From positions 1-64,000 of the forward strand of contig JAACCT010000037.1 of the NCBI GenBank assembly GCA_009937255.1: a stretch of 64,000 bases of DNA, read 5' to 3'. The notes under the pieces are model-generated. The model searched no databases and was not told the DNA's origin. It worked only from the letters and a program-made list of their open reading frames with translations. A program made the position numbers and the translations under genes. Shown piece after piece: positions 56,020 to 64,000 of the stretch; position 1 is the first letter of the stretch, and each line of letters begins with the position of its first letter. The stretch comes from Dehalococcoidales bacterium (lineage in GTDB: Bacteria > Chloroflexota > Dehalococcoidia > Lucifugimonadales > Lucifugimonadaceae).

Positions 56020-58554
56020 TTAATTATTTTTTTTCTTTGATACTATTATTTCATCATCTTTTAATCTAAGTGATAAAGTATTGCCTTCTTTAACTTCTTT
56101 AGCGATAATCATTTTTGATATTTTATTTTCTACTTCTTTTTGTAATAATCTTTTTAAAGGTCTTGCACCATAAAATTTATCAAAACCTCTATCTGAAATC
56201 CATTCTTTAACTTTCTTACCAGTTTGAAGATTTATGTTCATTTTAAGTAATTTATGTGTCAATTCATCAAAAACTTTATCTACTATTTTAATTAAATCCT
56301 CTTTAGTTAAAGAGTCAAAAATTATAATTTCATCAATTCTATTTAAAAATTCTGGCCTAAAATAAGCTTTTAAAGAATCTTGTACTTCATTTTTAATTTC
56401 ATTTGATGAGTTTACTGATTTTTTCACAAACCCTAAAGCTTCTTTTCCAACTATATTGCTACCTAAATTTGATGTCATAATGATTACAGTATTAGTAAAA
56501 TCTATAGTTCTTCCTTGACCGTCGGTTAATCTACCGTCATCTAATACTTGAAGTAAAATATTAAAAATATCTTGATGAGCTTTTTCAACTTCATCTAATA
56601 AAATTACACTATAAGGATTTCTTCTAACAGCTTCTGTTAATTGACCAGCATCATCATAACCTACATAGCCAGGAGGAGCTCCTATAAGTCTAGCCATAGA
56701 GTAACTTTCTTTATATTCAGACATATCAACTCTAATCATATTATTTTCATTATCAAATAAAAACTCTGCTAGTGATTTTGCTAGTTCAGTTTTTCCTACA
56801 CCTGTTGGACCTAAAAATATAAATGAACCAATAGGTTTAGTAGGATCTTGTAAACCTGCTCTACTTCTTCTTATTGCATTAGCAACACTTTCTACTGCTT
56901 GAGATTGACCAATGATTCTTTCATGCAATCTTTTTTCTAGTTTTAAAAGTTTATTAGCTTCTTTTTCAATTAAATTATCAACAGGAATACCTGTTTTATC
57001 AGCAACAATTTTTGCAATATGATCAGGTTCTACGATTTCGATAAGTTTATTATTAAATTTCCATTTTTCGAATTCTTTTTTTCTTTTTTCTAGTAGCAAT
57101 ATCCTTTTTTCTCGAATATCATCTGCTTCGACATCATTATTTTGAGAAAAAAGAAAATCTTCTTCTTCTTGATATTTTTCAATTTCTTCATCATATTCTA
57201 AAATTTGACTAGGAATAGTTGGATTGTCTATATTAGCTCGTGATAAAGCTTCATCCATCAGGTCGATAGCTTTATCAGGTAAAAATCTATTTTTAATATA
57301 TCTATCAGAAAGAATTACTGAAGATTTAATTGCATTATCTGAAATTTTCAAACCATGATGATTTTCATATTTAGACCTTAATCCTTCAAGCATACTTATG
57401 GAATCATCAATATTAGGTTCTTTTATAATTACAGGAGAAAATCTTCTTTCTAAAGCTTGATCTGATTCAATATATTTCCTATATTCATCTGGAGTAGTAG
57501 CTCCAATTGTTTGCAGTTTACCTCTAGCTAAAGCAGGTTTCATCATATTTGAAGCATCTAATGCTCCACCTCCTGAACCTGCACCCACAACCGTATGTAT
57601 TTCATCAATGAAAAGAATAATTTCGCCTTTAGCCTCTTCCATTTCTTTTAAAATAGATTGTAATCTTTCCTCAAACTCTCCTCTTACTCCAGTGCCTGCT
57701 AATAATTGCCCTAATTGAAGTGATAACAATCTTTTATCTTTCATAGACTCAGGAACATTTCCACCAACTATATTTAGAGCCAAACCTTCTGCAATAGCTG
57801 TTTTCCCAACTCCAGCATCACCAATTACGACAGGATTATTTTTAGTTCTCCTAGAAAGTATTTGTTGGACTCTTTTGATTTCTGATTCTCTACCTATAAT
57901 AGGATCTATAAGATTCTCTTTTGCTAATTCAGTAAGGTCTATAGAAAATTTTTCCAGATTTTCATATCTATTTTTAGATTTTGGTTCAATTTTGTCTTTT
58001 ATAGCATTATTATTTTTTGTATCTTTTCCAGATATTTGTTGATTATCATCAATAGTCGTTTTATGAGAATTCACTACATTTATAGCAGCAGCTAAATTAC
58101 CTAATGTGAGCCTTGAACCAATAATAAGATTTTGTGTTTCAAAAGGCATCTCATATGGATAATTTTTTACCACTTGGATAATTCCCATTAACACTAAATC
58201 TACTGAAATTTCTTGAATATGATTATATTCTGCTTGTTTTAAGGCAAAATCATAAACTGGTTTCATAAAATCTGGAACAAAATCTAGAGAATCATATTTA
58301 CCCATGGATTTTATTTTTTGGCTAATTTTAGATTTGTAAGAAACTAAAAATTTCTTTTTTCTCTGCTCTGGAGCATCTAAAGCAGTTAACAAAACTTCAA
58401 CTGCCCTTTTATTATCTAAAAGAGCCAACATTAAGTGATCCAATGTATAATAATGACTTTTGTAAACTTGATCAACGTAATGTTTACCTACTTGATATGC
58501 ATCATTCAAATTATCATCCATTGTTCCTTCAAGCCATAATTCAGATGTAATCAT
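56020..58554 (-). CDS. clpC: ClpC-type AAA+ chaperone/unfoldase
   Basis: 844 aa. Two AAA modules: D1 with VVIGDAGVGKTAIAEGL and IILFIDEIHTVVGAG, D2 with IFLGPTGVGKTELAKSLA and VILLDEVEKAHQDIFNILLQVLDDGRLTDGQGR. The N-terminal Clp repeat domain (LNDAYQVGKHYVDQVYKSHYYTLDHLMLALL) and the LGF motif in EALGFVKKS plus NRIDEIIIF favour ClpC, which feeds ClpP, over ClpB. Tracked start 58566 overlaps hspR2 more; the ATG at 58554 has GGAG 6 nt upstream and is preferred. Downstream of HspR2, so likely heat-responsive. Confidence 0.9.
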   Translation of the reverse strand: MITSELWLEGTMDDNLNDAYQVGKHYVDQVYKSHYYTLDHLMLALLDNKRAVEVLLTALDAPEQRKKKFLVSYKSKISQKIKSMGKYDSLDFVPDFMKPVYDFALKQAEYNHIQEISVDLVLMGIIQVVKNYPYEMPFETQNLIIGSRLTLGNLAAAINVVNSHKTTIDDNQQISGKDTKNNNAIKDKIEPKSKNRYENLEKFSIDLTELAKENLIDPIIGRESEIKRVQQILSRRTKNNPVVIGDAGVGKTAIAEGLALNIVGGNVPESMKDKRLLSLQLGQLLAGTGVRGEFEERLQSILKEMEEAKGEIILFIDEIHTVVGAGSGGGALDASNMMKPALARGKLQTIGATTPDEYRKYIESDQALERRFSPVIIKEPNIDDSISMLEGLRSKYENHHGLKISDNAIKSSVILSDRYIKNRFLPDKAIDLMDEALSRANIDNPTIPSQILEYDEEIEKYQEEEDFLFSQNNDVEADDIREKRILLLEKRKKEFEKWKFNNKLIEIVEPDHIAKIVADKTGIPVDNLIEKEANKLLKLEKRLHERIIGQSQAVESVANAIRRSRAGLQDPTKPIGSFIFLGPTGVGKTELAKSLAEFLFDNENNMIRVDMSEYKESYSMARLIGAPPGYVGYDDAGQLTEAVRRNPYSVILLDEVEKAHQDIFNILLQVLDDGRLTDGQGRTIDFTNTVIIMTSNLGSNIVGKEALGFVKKSVNSSNEIKNEVQDSLKAYFRPEFLNRIDEIIIFDSLTKEDLIKIVDKVFDELTHKLLKMNINLQTGKKVKEWISDRGFDKFYGARPLKRLLQKEVENKISKMIIAKEVKEGNTLSLRLKDDEIIVSKKKNN

Positions 58555-58900
58555 ACATATCTCCATTTCTTTCAGGTAATTCTTTCATATATCCTCTACT
58601 TTTATATCGCAATAACTCAGATTCTAGAAAATTATTTTTATTTTCTAGCTCAAGTATTTCTTTCATTAATTCTGTAATTATTTCAATACCAGCTCTATTT
58701 ATTCCAAATTTATCAATCCAGTCTTTAACCTTTTCAATTTTTTCTATATCGATGACAGAATAGTATCTAGTCCCACCAGGAGAACGATAAGGAACAATTA
58801 AATTCCATCTTTCGTAGTTCCTAAGTGTTTGTTGATGCAATCCAACCATTTTAGAAACAATTCCAATTGCATATACTGGTTCATCTCTAGAAAAACTAAT
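58541..58900 (-). CDS. Second HspR-type MerR repressor (apparent ATT/ATA start)
   Basis: The tracked ORF starts at an internal ATG (58849), inside the conserved HspR segment. Upstream, the same frame encodes the missing N-terminus EPVYAIGIVSKMVGLHQQTLRNYERW with no ATG, GTG or TTG; AAGGA is found 8 nt before an ATT at 58900 (or 5 nt before an ATA at 58903). From that ATT the protein is 119 aa: helix-turn-helix, GTRYYSVIDIEKI, then a coiled helix. ATT starts are rare and known from infC. The gene overlaps clpC, so it probably represses clpC and itself. Confidence 0.75.
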   Translation of the reverse strand: MSFSRDEPVYAIGIVSKMVGLHQQTLRNYERWNLIVPYRSPGGTRYYSVIDIEKIEKVKDWIDKFGINRAGIEIITELMKEILELENKNNFLESELLRYKSRGYMKELPERNGDMYDYI

Positions 58901-58975
58901 TATTATTATCCTTACATGTGTTAATTTTATTATAACATATTATTGAAATAATGTATAAATAATAATTAATATTAC

Positions 58976-58994
58976 CTTATAACTTAATTATAAG
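58976..58994. promoter_or_regulatory. Palindrome in the hspR2-prenyl synthase gap
   Basis: Perfect inverted repeat CTTATAA-N5-TTATAAG (CTTAA centre), in the 186-nt divergent region. It recalls the size of an HspR-like operator, but does not match the HAIR consensus. Possible repressor site for hspR2-clpC. Confidence 0.45.
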
Positions 58995-59086
58995 ATAATA
59001 ATTGGTTTATATGCTGAATTAGTACTATTGTTATATATAAGGATTGGGTTATATAATTTAAATTCACAACCAAAAACTTTTTTTTA

Positions 59087-60109
59087 ATGATAAAAGCAGA
59101 ATTACCTAAAATTTTTGAAAGCTACCAGCATCAGCTAAATACTTATACTAAATTATTTTACAAAGATTTGAATAATGAGCTTTATCAAACACATAAATAT
59201 TTTCTTGGGTGGATAGATGAAAAGGGTAAAGAAACGGATGTTTCTGGTAAATCATTCAGACCTTCATTAATGATGCTAATTAACGAATCATTAGGAGGGG
59301 ATAGTAAAAATGTCTTGCCACTAGCTATGTCAATTGAACTTTTCCATAATTTTTCACTTATTCATGATGATATTGAAGATAAAGATGAAATAAGAAGAAA
59401 TAGAAAAACTGTTTGGAAAATTTGGGGTGAAGAAATAGGAATTATTTCTGGTTCTTCAATGCATGCATTAGCAAGTAAATCTCTAGATTTGATTGAAAAA
59501 AAATACAATAACAAAAAAATTTATTTTAGGAAACTAATAAACAAAATATGCTTGGCTGTAATCGAGGGGCAATATTTAGACATATCATTTGAGTCAAATT
59601 TTAATATTTCTGTAGATAATTACACCAGTATGATTGAAAAAAAAACAGGAGCACTAATAGAAGCATCAGCAATTATTGGTGCAAATATTGAAAATACCAC
59701 AAAAGAAAACTTACTTAATTTTTCTAAAATAGGAAAACTATTTGGGCATATGTTTCAAATAAAAGATGATTACTTAGGTATATGGGGAGATCATAATCTG
59801 GGCAAACCAGTAGGAAGCGATATCATAAAAAAGAAAAAATCTTTACCAATTCTAAAATTAATTGAATCTTCTAATATGATAGATAATAAAAACATAAAAA
59901 TGATTTTTAGTTCTGAAATTTTAGATGATAAATCGAAAGAAGAAATTTTAACTTATATGAAAAAATATTCTATACAACAATTTTGCGAAAAAAAATTGCA
60001 AAATATTTATAAGGAATGTGAAAAAACTATTGAGAATTTAGAAATAGATACAATACATAAAAATATTTTCAAAAAAATTAATTATTTTTTGATGTATCGA
60101 GACAAATAA
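59087..60109 (+). CDS. Polyprenyl (farnesyl/geranylgeranyl) diphosphate synthase
   Basis: 340 aa trans-prenyltransferase. Seen: first Asp-rich motif SLIHDDIEDKDEIRRNRKTVW, GQYLDISFE, and second motif region MFQIKDDYLGIWGDHNLGKPVGSDIIKKKKSLPIL. Product chain length (C15 or C20) cannot be read securely. The second motif is DDxxG, as in many bacterial long-chain or GGPP synthases. It is immediately followed (0 nt) by the HpnG-like gene and the squalene genes, so it probably supplies farnesyl or geranylgeranyl diphosphate to them. No Shine-Dalgarno seen. Confidence 0.9.
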   Translation: MIKAELPKIFESYQHQLNTYTKLFYKDLNNELYQTHKYFLGWIDEKGKETDVSGKSFRPSLMMLINESLGGDSKNVLPLAMSIELFHNFSLIHDDIEDKDEIRRNRKTVWKIWGEEIGIISGSSMHALASKSLDLIEKKYNNKKIYFRKLINKICLAVIEGQYLDISFESNFNISVDNYTSMIEKKTGALIEASAIIGANIENTTKENLLNFSKIGKLFGHMFQIKDDYLGIWGDHNLGKPVGSDIIKKKKSLPILKLIESSNMIDNKNIKMIFSSEILDDKSKEEILTYMKKYSIQQFCEKKLQNIYKECEKTIENLEIDTIHKNIFKKINYFLMYRDK

Positions 60110-60772
60110 ATGAACTTAATTATCTTAAATAAGAGTTTTAGAAATTTTGAAAACACCAAAGAAGCAATTTTTTACAAACTAAAAGACAACCAAGATTTTA
60201 AAGAATTAAAAAAACTTATTATTGAAAATAATCCTAAAAATATAATATCAATAGATTTTGGGTTTCAAACAAATAAATATATAAATAACAATATCCTTAT
60301 GGTTGGTAAAGAATCAATTATGATTAATTCTAAGCCAGTTGATTGGAGTATTCCTAGGCCAGATAGATGGTTAGAAACTTCTCAAAAATTAAATCTTAAA
60401 ATCTGTAATTTATTAGAAGAAAACTGTATCGCACATGAAATAGCTTCAAGTGCACAACTTGAACATACAGAAAAGATAAATAAAAGAGAAAAAGCTATCG
60501 AATGGATTTATAAAAATATCAAGGTTAGTTTCATTGATAATAATTCAGCAGAAATACTCAAAATAATTAATGAAATAAATATTAGTCATAAATTTACTTT
60601 TATTAGATTAATTAATAATAAATATCAAATATCAAATAATAAAAAAAACAATCTCCTAAAAAAAAATATAGATTATTTTTACTCAAAATTTTTTACTAAA
60701 TTTTATTTGAAAAAACCTTTGTCAGAAATCTATGAAAAAAAAATAATCAATAAACTATCAGAAATTAATTAA
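60110..60772 (+). CDS. Unassigned protein, possibly divergent HpnG-like phosphorylase fold
   Basis: 220 aa, no signal peptide or membrane helix. Strands such as NIISIDFGFQTN and MVGKESIMIN followed by KREKAIEWIYKNIKVSFIDNNSAEILKIINEINI and FTFIRLI have the order of the nucleoside-phosphorylase superfamily, to which the hopanoid protein HpnG belongs. The usual catalytic motifs are not obvious, so this is a weak structural guess. Its position in a prenyl synthase-HpnC-HpnE operon, adjoining both neighbours at 0-1 nt, supports a role in hopanoid or related lipid synthesis. Confidence 0.5.
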   Translation: MNLIILNKSFRNFENTKEAIFYKLKDNQDFKELKKLIIENNPKNIISIDFGFQTNKYINNNILMVGKESIMINSKPVDWSIPRPDRWLETSQKLNLKICNLLEENCIAHEIASSAQLEHTEKINKREKAIEWIYKNIKVSFIDNNSAEILKIINEINISHKFTFIRLINNKYQISNNKKNNLLKKNIDYFYSKFFTKFYLKKPLSEIYEKKIINKLSEIN

Positions 60773-60773
60773 T

Positions 60774-61682
60774 ATGCATAATCTTTTATTTCAGAAAAAT
60801 AAGATGAATAAAAAAGATTCTTTAAAAGAATCTATAAAGATATGCTACAAAATAATAAATAAAAATTATGAAAATTTCCCAATATTTTTATTTTTTCTAA
60901 GTAAAACATCAATGGATGATTATGCAGCAATATATGCTTTTTCACGAGGAGTAGACTATATAGGTGATAATTCTAGTGGAAACAGGTTAGAGGAATTGAA
61001 AATTTGGCAAAAAGAATTAAAAAAAGCTTTTGAAAAAAAAGCTTCCCTTCCAGTATTTATAGCTTTACAAAATACAATTACAAATCATAATTTAGAATTT
61101 AATACATTCAATCGTCTAATACAAGCAAACATAATGGATCAAAAAATAAAAAAGTACAACACTTTTAATGATTTACTAAATTATTGTTCGTATTCAGCAA
61201 ATCCAGTAGGAGAAATAGTGCTGCACATAATGGGATACCAAAATAAAAGCTTAATTTTATTATCAAACGAAATATGTTCTGGATTACAAATAACAAATTT
61301 TTTACAAGATTTAGTTGAAGATAAAAAAATAGACAGATGTTATGTACCTCAGGATTTGATAAAGAAACATGGTCTAACAGATGAAATTTTTAATGTAAGT
61401 CATGAATTTGACCATAAAAGTACTGATGGATTAAAAAAAATCCTCAAAGAAATGATTAAATTGAATAGAGAGTTATATTTAAAAGGAAAAGAATTGACTC
61501 AGCTATTAAGCCTAAAAGACAAAATAATTATTCAAATATTTTTATCATCTGGAGAAAAGGTATTAAATAAAATTGAGAAGAACGGATTAAATATATTAAG
61601 TAAAAAACCAAAAACTAATAAACTTGAAAAGTTATTGATAATAACATTATCAGTAATTAAATCTATTTTTTTAAAAAAGTAA
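60774..61682 (+). CDS. hpnC: HpnC-like squalene synthase-family enzyme
   Basis: 302 aa head-to-head prenyl transferase family. Seen: YAAIYAFSRGVDYIGDNSSGNRLEEL (Asp-rich site, here DYIGD), LLNYCSYSANPVGEIVLHIMGY, and TNFLQDLVEDKKIDRCYVPQDLI (second Asp-rich helix). The YSANPVG form is typical of HpnC, which makes hydroxysqualene from presqualene diphosphate; phytoene synthases and HpnD differ here. An internal ATG (MNKKDS) 10 codons in is an alternative start. The next gene overlaps its stop by 1 nt. Confidence 0.82.
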   Translation: MHNLLFQKNKMNKKDSLKESIKICYKIINKNYENFPIFLFFLSKTSMDDYAAIYAFSRGVDYIGDNSSGNRLEELKIWQKELKKAFEKKASLPVFIALQNTITNHNLEFNTFNRLIQANIMDQKIKKYNTFNDLLNYCSYSANPVGEIVLHIMGYQNKSLILLSNEICSGLQITNFLQDLVEDKKIDRCYVPQDLIKKHGLTDEIFNVSHEFDHKSTDGLKKILKEMIKLNRELYLKGKELTQLLSLKDKIIIQIFLSSGEKVLNKIEKNGLNILSKKPKTNKLEKLLIITLSVIKSIFLKK

Positions 61683-62938
61683 TGATTAAGAAAAAAGTAT
61701 CAATAATAGGAGGAGGAATTGCAGGTATGGCATCTGCAATTTCACTTATCGAAAAAGGTTACACAGTAGAAATCTTTGAATCAAAAAAAAACTTAGGTGG
61801 AAGAGCTGGTTCAATAAGTAGTAATGACGGAGTTATAGATATAGGACAACATATTTTTTTAGATAGTTATAAAAATTTTATTTATATTTTAAAAAAATTA
61901 AAAGTCATGGATAGAATCAAAATTAACCAAAATCTCAAAATTCCCATTATTGAGAATAAAAGAAAATATTATATTCAATCAAATTTTAGATTCTTCCCTT
62001 TTTCAATTATATTTGCAATATTAAATTATAAAAACCTTAGCCTCATTAATAGATTAAGGGTAATTTATGGATTAATTAAATTACGTTCATTTAAACAAGA
62101 AAATAAAGACCAGAAAGTAATAAATTGGTTATTTGAAAATAATCAAAATAATGAAACTATCAATAAATTTTGGAGTATTATTTGCAAACCAGCTTTTAAT
62201 CAAGATTTAGAAAAAATTTCGATTTTACATTTCACTAACCTATTTGAAACCATGATTTTTAAACCTAAAAAAAGTATTTCTATATGTTATTGGAAAGAAC
62301 CATTCACAAAATTAATACAAAAAGAATTTTTAAATTTTTTAAAAAAATCTAATTCTAAAATATTTTTAGGTGAAAATATAAATCACATAAAAGAGGAAAA
62401 TAACGAAATTATACTAATAGGTAATAGTAAAGAATATAAATCAAAAAACTTAATTATTGCCACTAATTTAGAAAATGCTTTTAAAATCACCAAAAATAAA
62501 ATAACAGAATTTAAATATATACAGTCTTCAATCATTAATATTTATTTTTGGTTTGATCGGAAAATTATGACTGATGATTTTATTGCTTTTACAAACTCTG
62601 ATTTACAGTGGGTTTTTTCTGAAAATATAAGAAATAATAAAAATCAAAAAATAGTAATTTCTTTAAGTGACGCTGAGAAATTATTAAAAGTTAATAATGA
62701 AAAATTAATAAAAATTTTTGAAAATAAATTAAGAAATGAAATGCAGATTAATAAAAAAACAAAATTAATAAAAAGCAAAGTAATAAGATCTCCTAAGGCT
62801 ACTCAAAATATAAGTTCAATAAAATTAAATACAAGTAAAAAAATACATTTTATCGGTGATTGGACTATCACTGATTTACCCAATACCTTAGAAAGCGCAG
62901 CTATATCAGGAATAAATTTAGTTAAGAATAAATTTTAA
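61682..62938 (+). CDS. hpnE: HpnE-like FAD-dependent oxidoreductase
   Basis: 418 aa amine-oxidase-fold flavoprotein. Seen: N-terminal FAD loop VSIIGGGIAGMASAISLIEKGYTVEIFESKKNLGGRAGS, DIGQHIFLDSY, and the C-terminal FIGDWTITDLPNTLESAAISGINLVK FAD-closing motif. In hopanoid clusters HpnE converts hydroxysqualene to squalene. Carotenoid desaturases share the fold. Overlaps HpnC by 1 nt. HpnD and squalene-hopene cyclase are not in the window, so the final product is inferred. Confidence 0.85.
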   Translation: MIKKKVSIIGGGIAGMASAISLIEKGYTVEIFESKKNLGGRAGSISSNDGVIDIGQHIFLDSYKNFIYILKKLKVMDRIKINQNLKIPIIENKRKYYIQSNFRFFPFSIIFAILNYKNLSLINRLRVIYGLIKLRSFKQENKDQKVINWLFENNQNNETINKFWSIICKPAFNQDLEKISILHFTNLFETMIFKPKKSISICYWKEPFTKLIQKEFLNFLKKSNSKIFLGENINHIKEENNEIILIGNSKEYKSKNLIIATNLENAFKITKNKITEFKYIQSSIINIYFWFDRKIMTDDFIAFTNSDLQWVFSENIRNNKNQKIVISLSDAEKLLKVNNEKLIKIFENKLRNEMQINKKTKLIKSKVIRSPKATQNISSIKLNTSKKIHFIGDWTITDLPNTLESAAISGINLVKNKF

Positions 62939-63390
62939 TCAAGTATTCTTCCTACTATTACGTCATTGTTCAAAGAACCTACTGAAAATGAATCACAGTT
63001 TTTTCCACGCGTCATAAAGTTATCAGAAAAAGTAAAAAAAGAATTGTCACAAACTAAAATATTGAAAGTTACAGATCCAAATTTATGATAATTAATAAAT
63101 CGATTGTCTATATATAACTTACCTTTTCTTATTTCAAGTTTTTCATTAGAAAAAGCTAAAAGTCTTTTCAAATGTAATTTATTATGAATCTTACAAAAAT
63201 ATATAATAGGCTCAAATCTATTAAAAAAATTAATACTTTTAGTCTTCTTTAGTATATAAGTTTCACCCTCTAAAAAATTTGGATGCATACTTTCACCAGA
63301 AATTCTTATTTTCATATATTTTTTATTAAAAAAAAATATATTTAAAGAATTCTTAACAAAAGTTGACATTAATTTTTTTAAATTTAGCAT
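62935..63390 (-). CDS. sodX: SodX-type nickel-SOD maturation protease (S26/S24 family)
   Basis: 151 aa signal-peptidase-like protein. The catalytic serine is in ISGESMHPNFLEGE (about residue 33) and the likely lysine base in LHLKRLLAFSNEKLEIRKG, the compact S26 layout; no clear membrane anchor beyond hydrophobic patches in the N-terminus. It lies head to head with sodN, 46 nt apart, and Ni-SOD precursors need such a protease to expose the N-terminal His. ATG at 63390 or an internal ATG (MSTF) at 63369. Confidence 0.82.
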   Translation of the reverse strand: MLNLKKLMSTFVKNSLNIFFFNKKYMKIRISGESMHPNFLEGETYILKKTKSINFFNRFEPIIYFCKIHNKLHLKRLLAFSNEKLEIRKGKLYIDNRFINYHKFGSVTFNILVCDNSFFTFSDNFMTRGKNCDSFSVGSLNNDVIVGRILD

Positions 63391-63436
63391 ATTATATATT
63401 TTATAAGTTTAGAAAAAAAAATAACAAGGAGAAAAA

Positions 63437-63862
63437 ATGTTAGCTAAATTATTAGATAAAATTTTACCTGTAACAGAAGTGTCTTGTCATTGTGATATAC
63501 CGTGTGGAATATACGATCCTCACGATGCTCTTCAAGCTGCTCAAACAGTTATAAGGATGACAGAATTAATTGAAGGATTAGATTATTCAGAAGGCCCTTC
63601 CGCATCACTAGGTAATTCTATGGCACGTTTTGTAAATGCGAAAGAAGAACATGCTAAGAAAGCCAAAGATGATATTTTAGTTATTTGGACAGATTACTTC
63701 AAACCTGAACATTTAGAAAAATATCCTGATCTACATGAAAAAGTTTGGAATGCATGTAAGCTTGGTTCATACGTTAAAGTAAATGTAGATTTAGATAAAG
63801 CAAAAGAATTCAAAGCTGCCTTAGAAGAAATTGGAGAAATTTTTTGGGAAACTAAAAAATAA
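63437..63862 (+). CDS. sodN: Nickel superoxide dismutase precursor
   Basis: 141 aa. Disproportionates superoxide using a Ni hook. The hook motif HCDIPCGIYDP is complete, giving the nickel ligands His1, Cys2 and Cys6 after cleavage. The 17-residue leader MLAKLLDKILPVTEVSC must be removed by the protease; an extra Cys directly precedes the cleavage site. The rest is a four-helix bundle (MTELIEGL, ARFVNAKEEHAKKAKDDILVIWTDYF, WNACKLGSYVKVNVDLDKA). A strong AAGGAG precedes the ATG and a hairpin terminator follows. Advantage: independent of iron. Confidence 0.96.
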   Translation: MLAKLLDKILPVTEVSCHCDIPCGIYDPHDALQAAQTVIRMTELIEGLDYSEGPSASLGNSMARFVNAKEEHAKKAKDDILVIWTDYFKPEHLEKYPDLHEKVWNACKLGSYVKVNVDLDKAKEFKAALEEIGEIFWETKK

Positions 63863-63872
63863 TTATATTTAT

Positions 63873-63911
63873 ATTTCTATAGATGAGTTATAAAAATTCA
63901 TCTATAGAAAT
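63873..63911 (+). terminator. sodN terminator hairpin
   Basis: Perfect 14-bp inverted repeat (ATTTCTATAGATGA / TCATCTATAGAAAT) with an 11-nt loop, 10 nt after the sodN stop. It overlaps the end of the convergent edge gene and probably serves both directions. Confidence 0.75.
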
Positions 63912-64000
63912 CTTACCAAAATAAAAATCGATAAAATCAATAAAATTATACCTAGCAATCTTCTGAGTTGATCTTGATTTGCAATCCTTACGAATTTAGA
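63902..64000 (-). CDS. Partial membrane-protein gene, C-terminus only (TauE/SafE-like?)
   Basis: My translation of the last 99 nt gives SKFVRIANQDQLRRLLGIILLILSIFILVRFL and a TAG at 63902-63904. It is one hydrophobic helix preceded by polar LRR, the kind of ending seen in TauE/SafE anion exporters, but 32 residues are too few to prove it. It is not in the ORF track because it runs off the edge. Confidence 0.4.
   Translation of the reverse strand, partial: SKFVRIANQDQLRRLLGIILLILSIFILVRFL

Noticed and set aside
56020-58554. ClpB rather than ClpC
   Set aside because: The LGF motif and the sequence before NRIDEIIIF match ClpC; the middle region is too short for the ClpB coiled-coil domain.

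Overview
The window is a very AT-rich, gene-dense stretch of a bacterial chromosome with short intergenic gaps and many 1-8 nt overlaps. I saw no rRNA, tRNA, CRISPR array or insertion sequence. The gene set suggests a free-living aerobic marine heterotroph with a small genome: full F-type ATP synthase, nickel superoxide dismutase (SOD), SUF Fe-S assembly, a sugar-acid-type catabolic operon with an enolase-superfamily enzyme, and an LLM flavin oxidoreductase. HspR-type heat-shock regulators, an IspDF fusion and hopanoid-type squalene genes fit a low-GC marine Chloroflexota (SAR202-like) or, less likely, a marine actinobacterium. This placement is inference from gene content, not phylogeny.

Layout. 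1-1.6 kb (minus): a serine-recombinase-like protein running off the window edge, behind a zinc-ribbon gene broken by an in-frame stop. 1.7-3.1 kb (plus): pyruvate kinase. 3.1-6.9 kb (minus): hspR-grpE-dnaK-FAH-family enzyme from a near-consensus promoter. 7.1 kb: an untracked 52-aa zinc-ribbon gene sharing a terminator with atpC. 7.3-18 kb (minus): modA-modB-modC-pyrF, then bfn-atpI-atpB-E-F-H-A-G-D-C, with a hairpin after atpE. 18.9-26.1 kb (minus): pyrR-pyrB-pyrC-carA-carB, preceded by a PyrR-type RNA hairpin that can pair with the ribosome binding site. 26.3-28.0 kb (plus): flavoprotein reductase and beta-hydroxyacid dehydrogenase. 28.0-29.3 kb: small conserved genes and an unexplained two-hairpin element in the only gene-free gap above 300 nt.

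29.3-37 kb: PAC2 protein, M1 aminopeptidase, ilvD, M20 peptidase, LLM oxidoreductase. 37-40.9 kb: PD40 lipoprotein, a frameshifted MFS gene, a NYN nuclease with a repeat-built tail, and a beta-propeller. 40.9-45.8 kb (minus): rlmB-MFS-SDR-double ABM-enolase superfamily, a likely catabolic operon. 45.9-47.7 kb (plus): a THI5/NMT1-like protein and a frameshifted sugar epimerase. 47.7-51.7 kb (minus): sufB-C-D-U. 51.8-53.5 kb (plus): gatB, secG. 53.5-58.9 kb (minus): hspR2-clpC-ispDF-cysS; hspR2 lacks a standard start codon for its conserved N-terminus. 59.1-62.9 kb (plus): prenyl synthase, possible HpnG-like protein, HpnC-like and HpnE-like enzymes. 62.9-63.9 kb: divergent sodX and sodN. The right edge holds the 3' end of a membrane-protein gene.

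Three otherwise well-formed genes are each broken by a single lesion (one stop codon, two apparent 1-nt deletions). They may be real pseudogenes or consensus errors; the housekeeping genes around them are intact.
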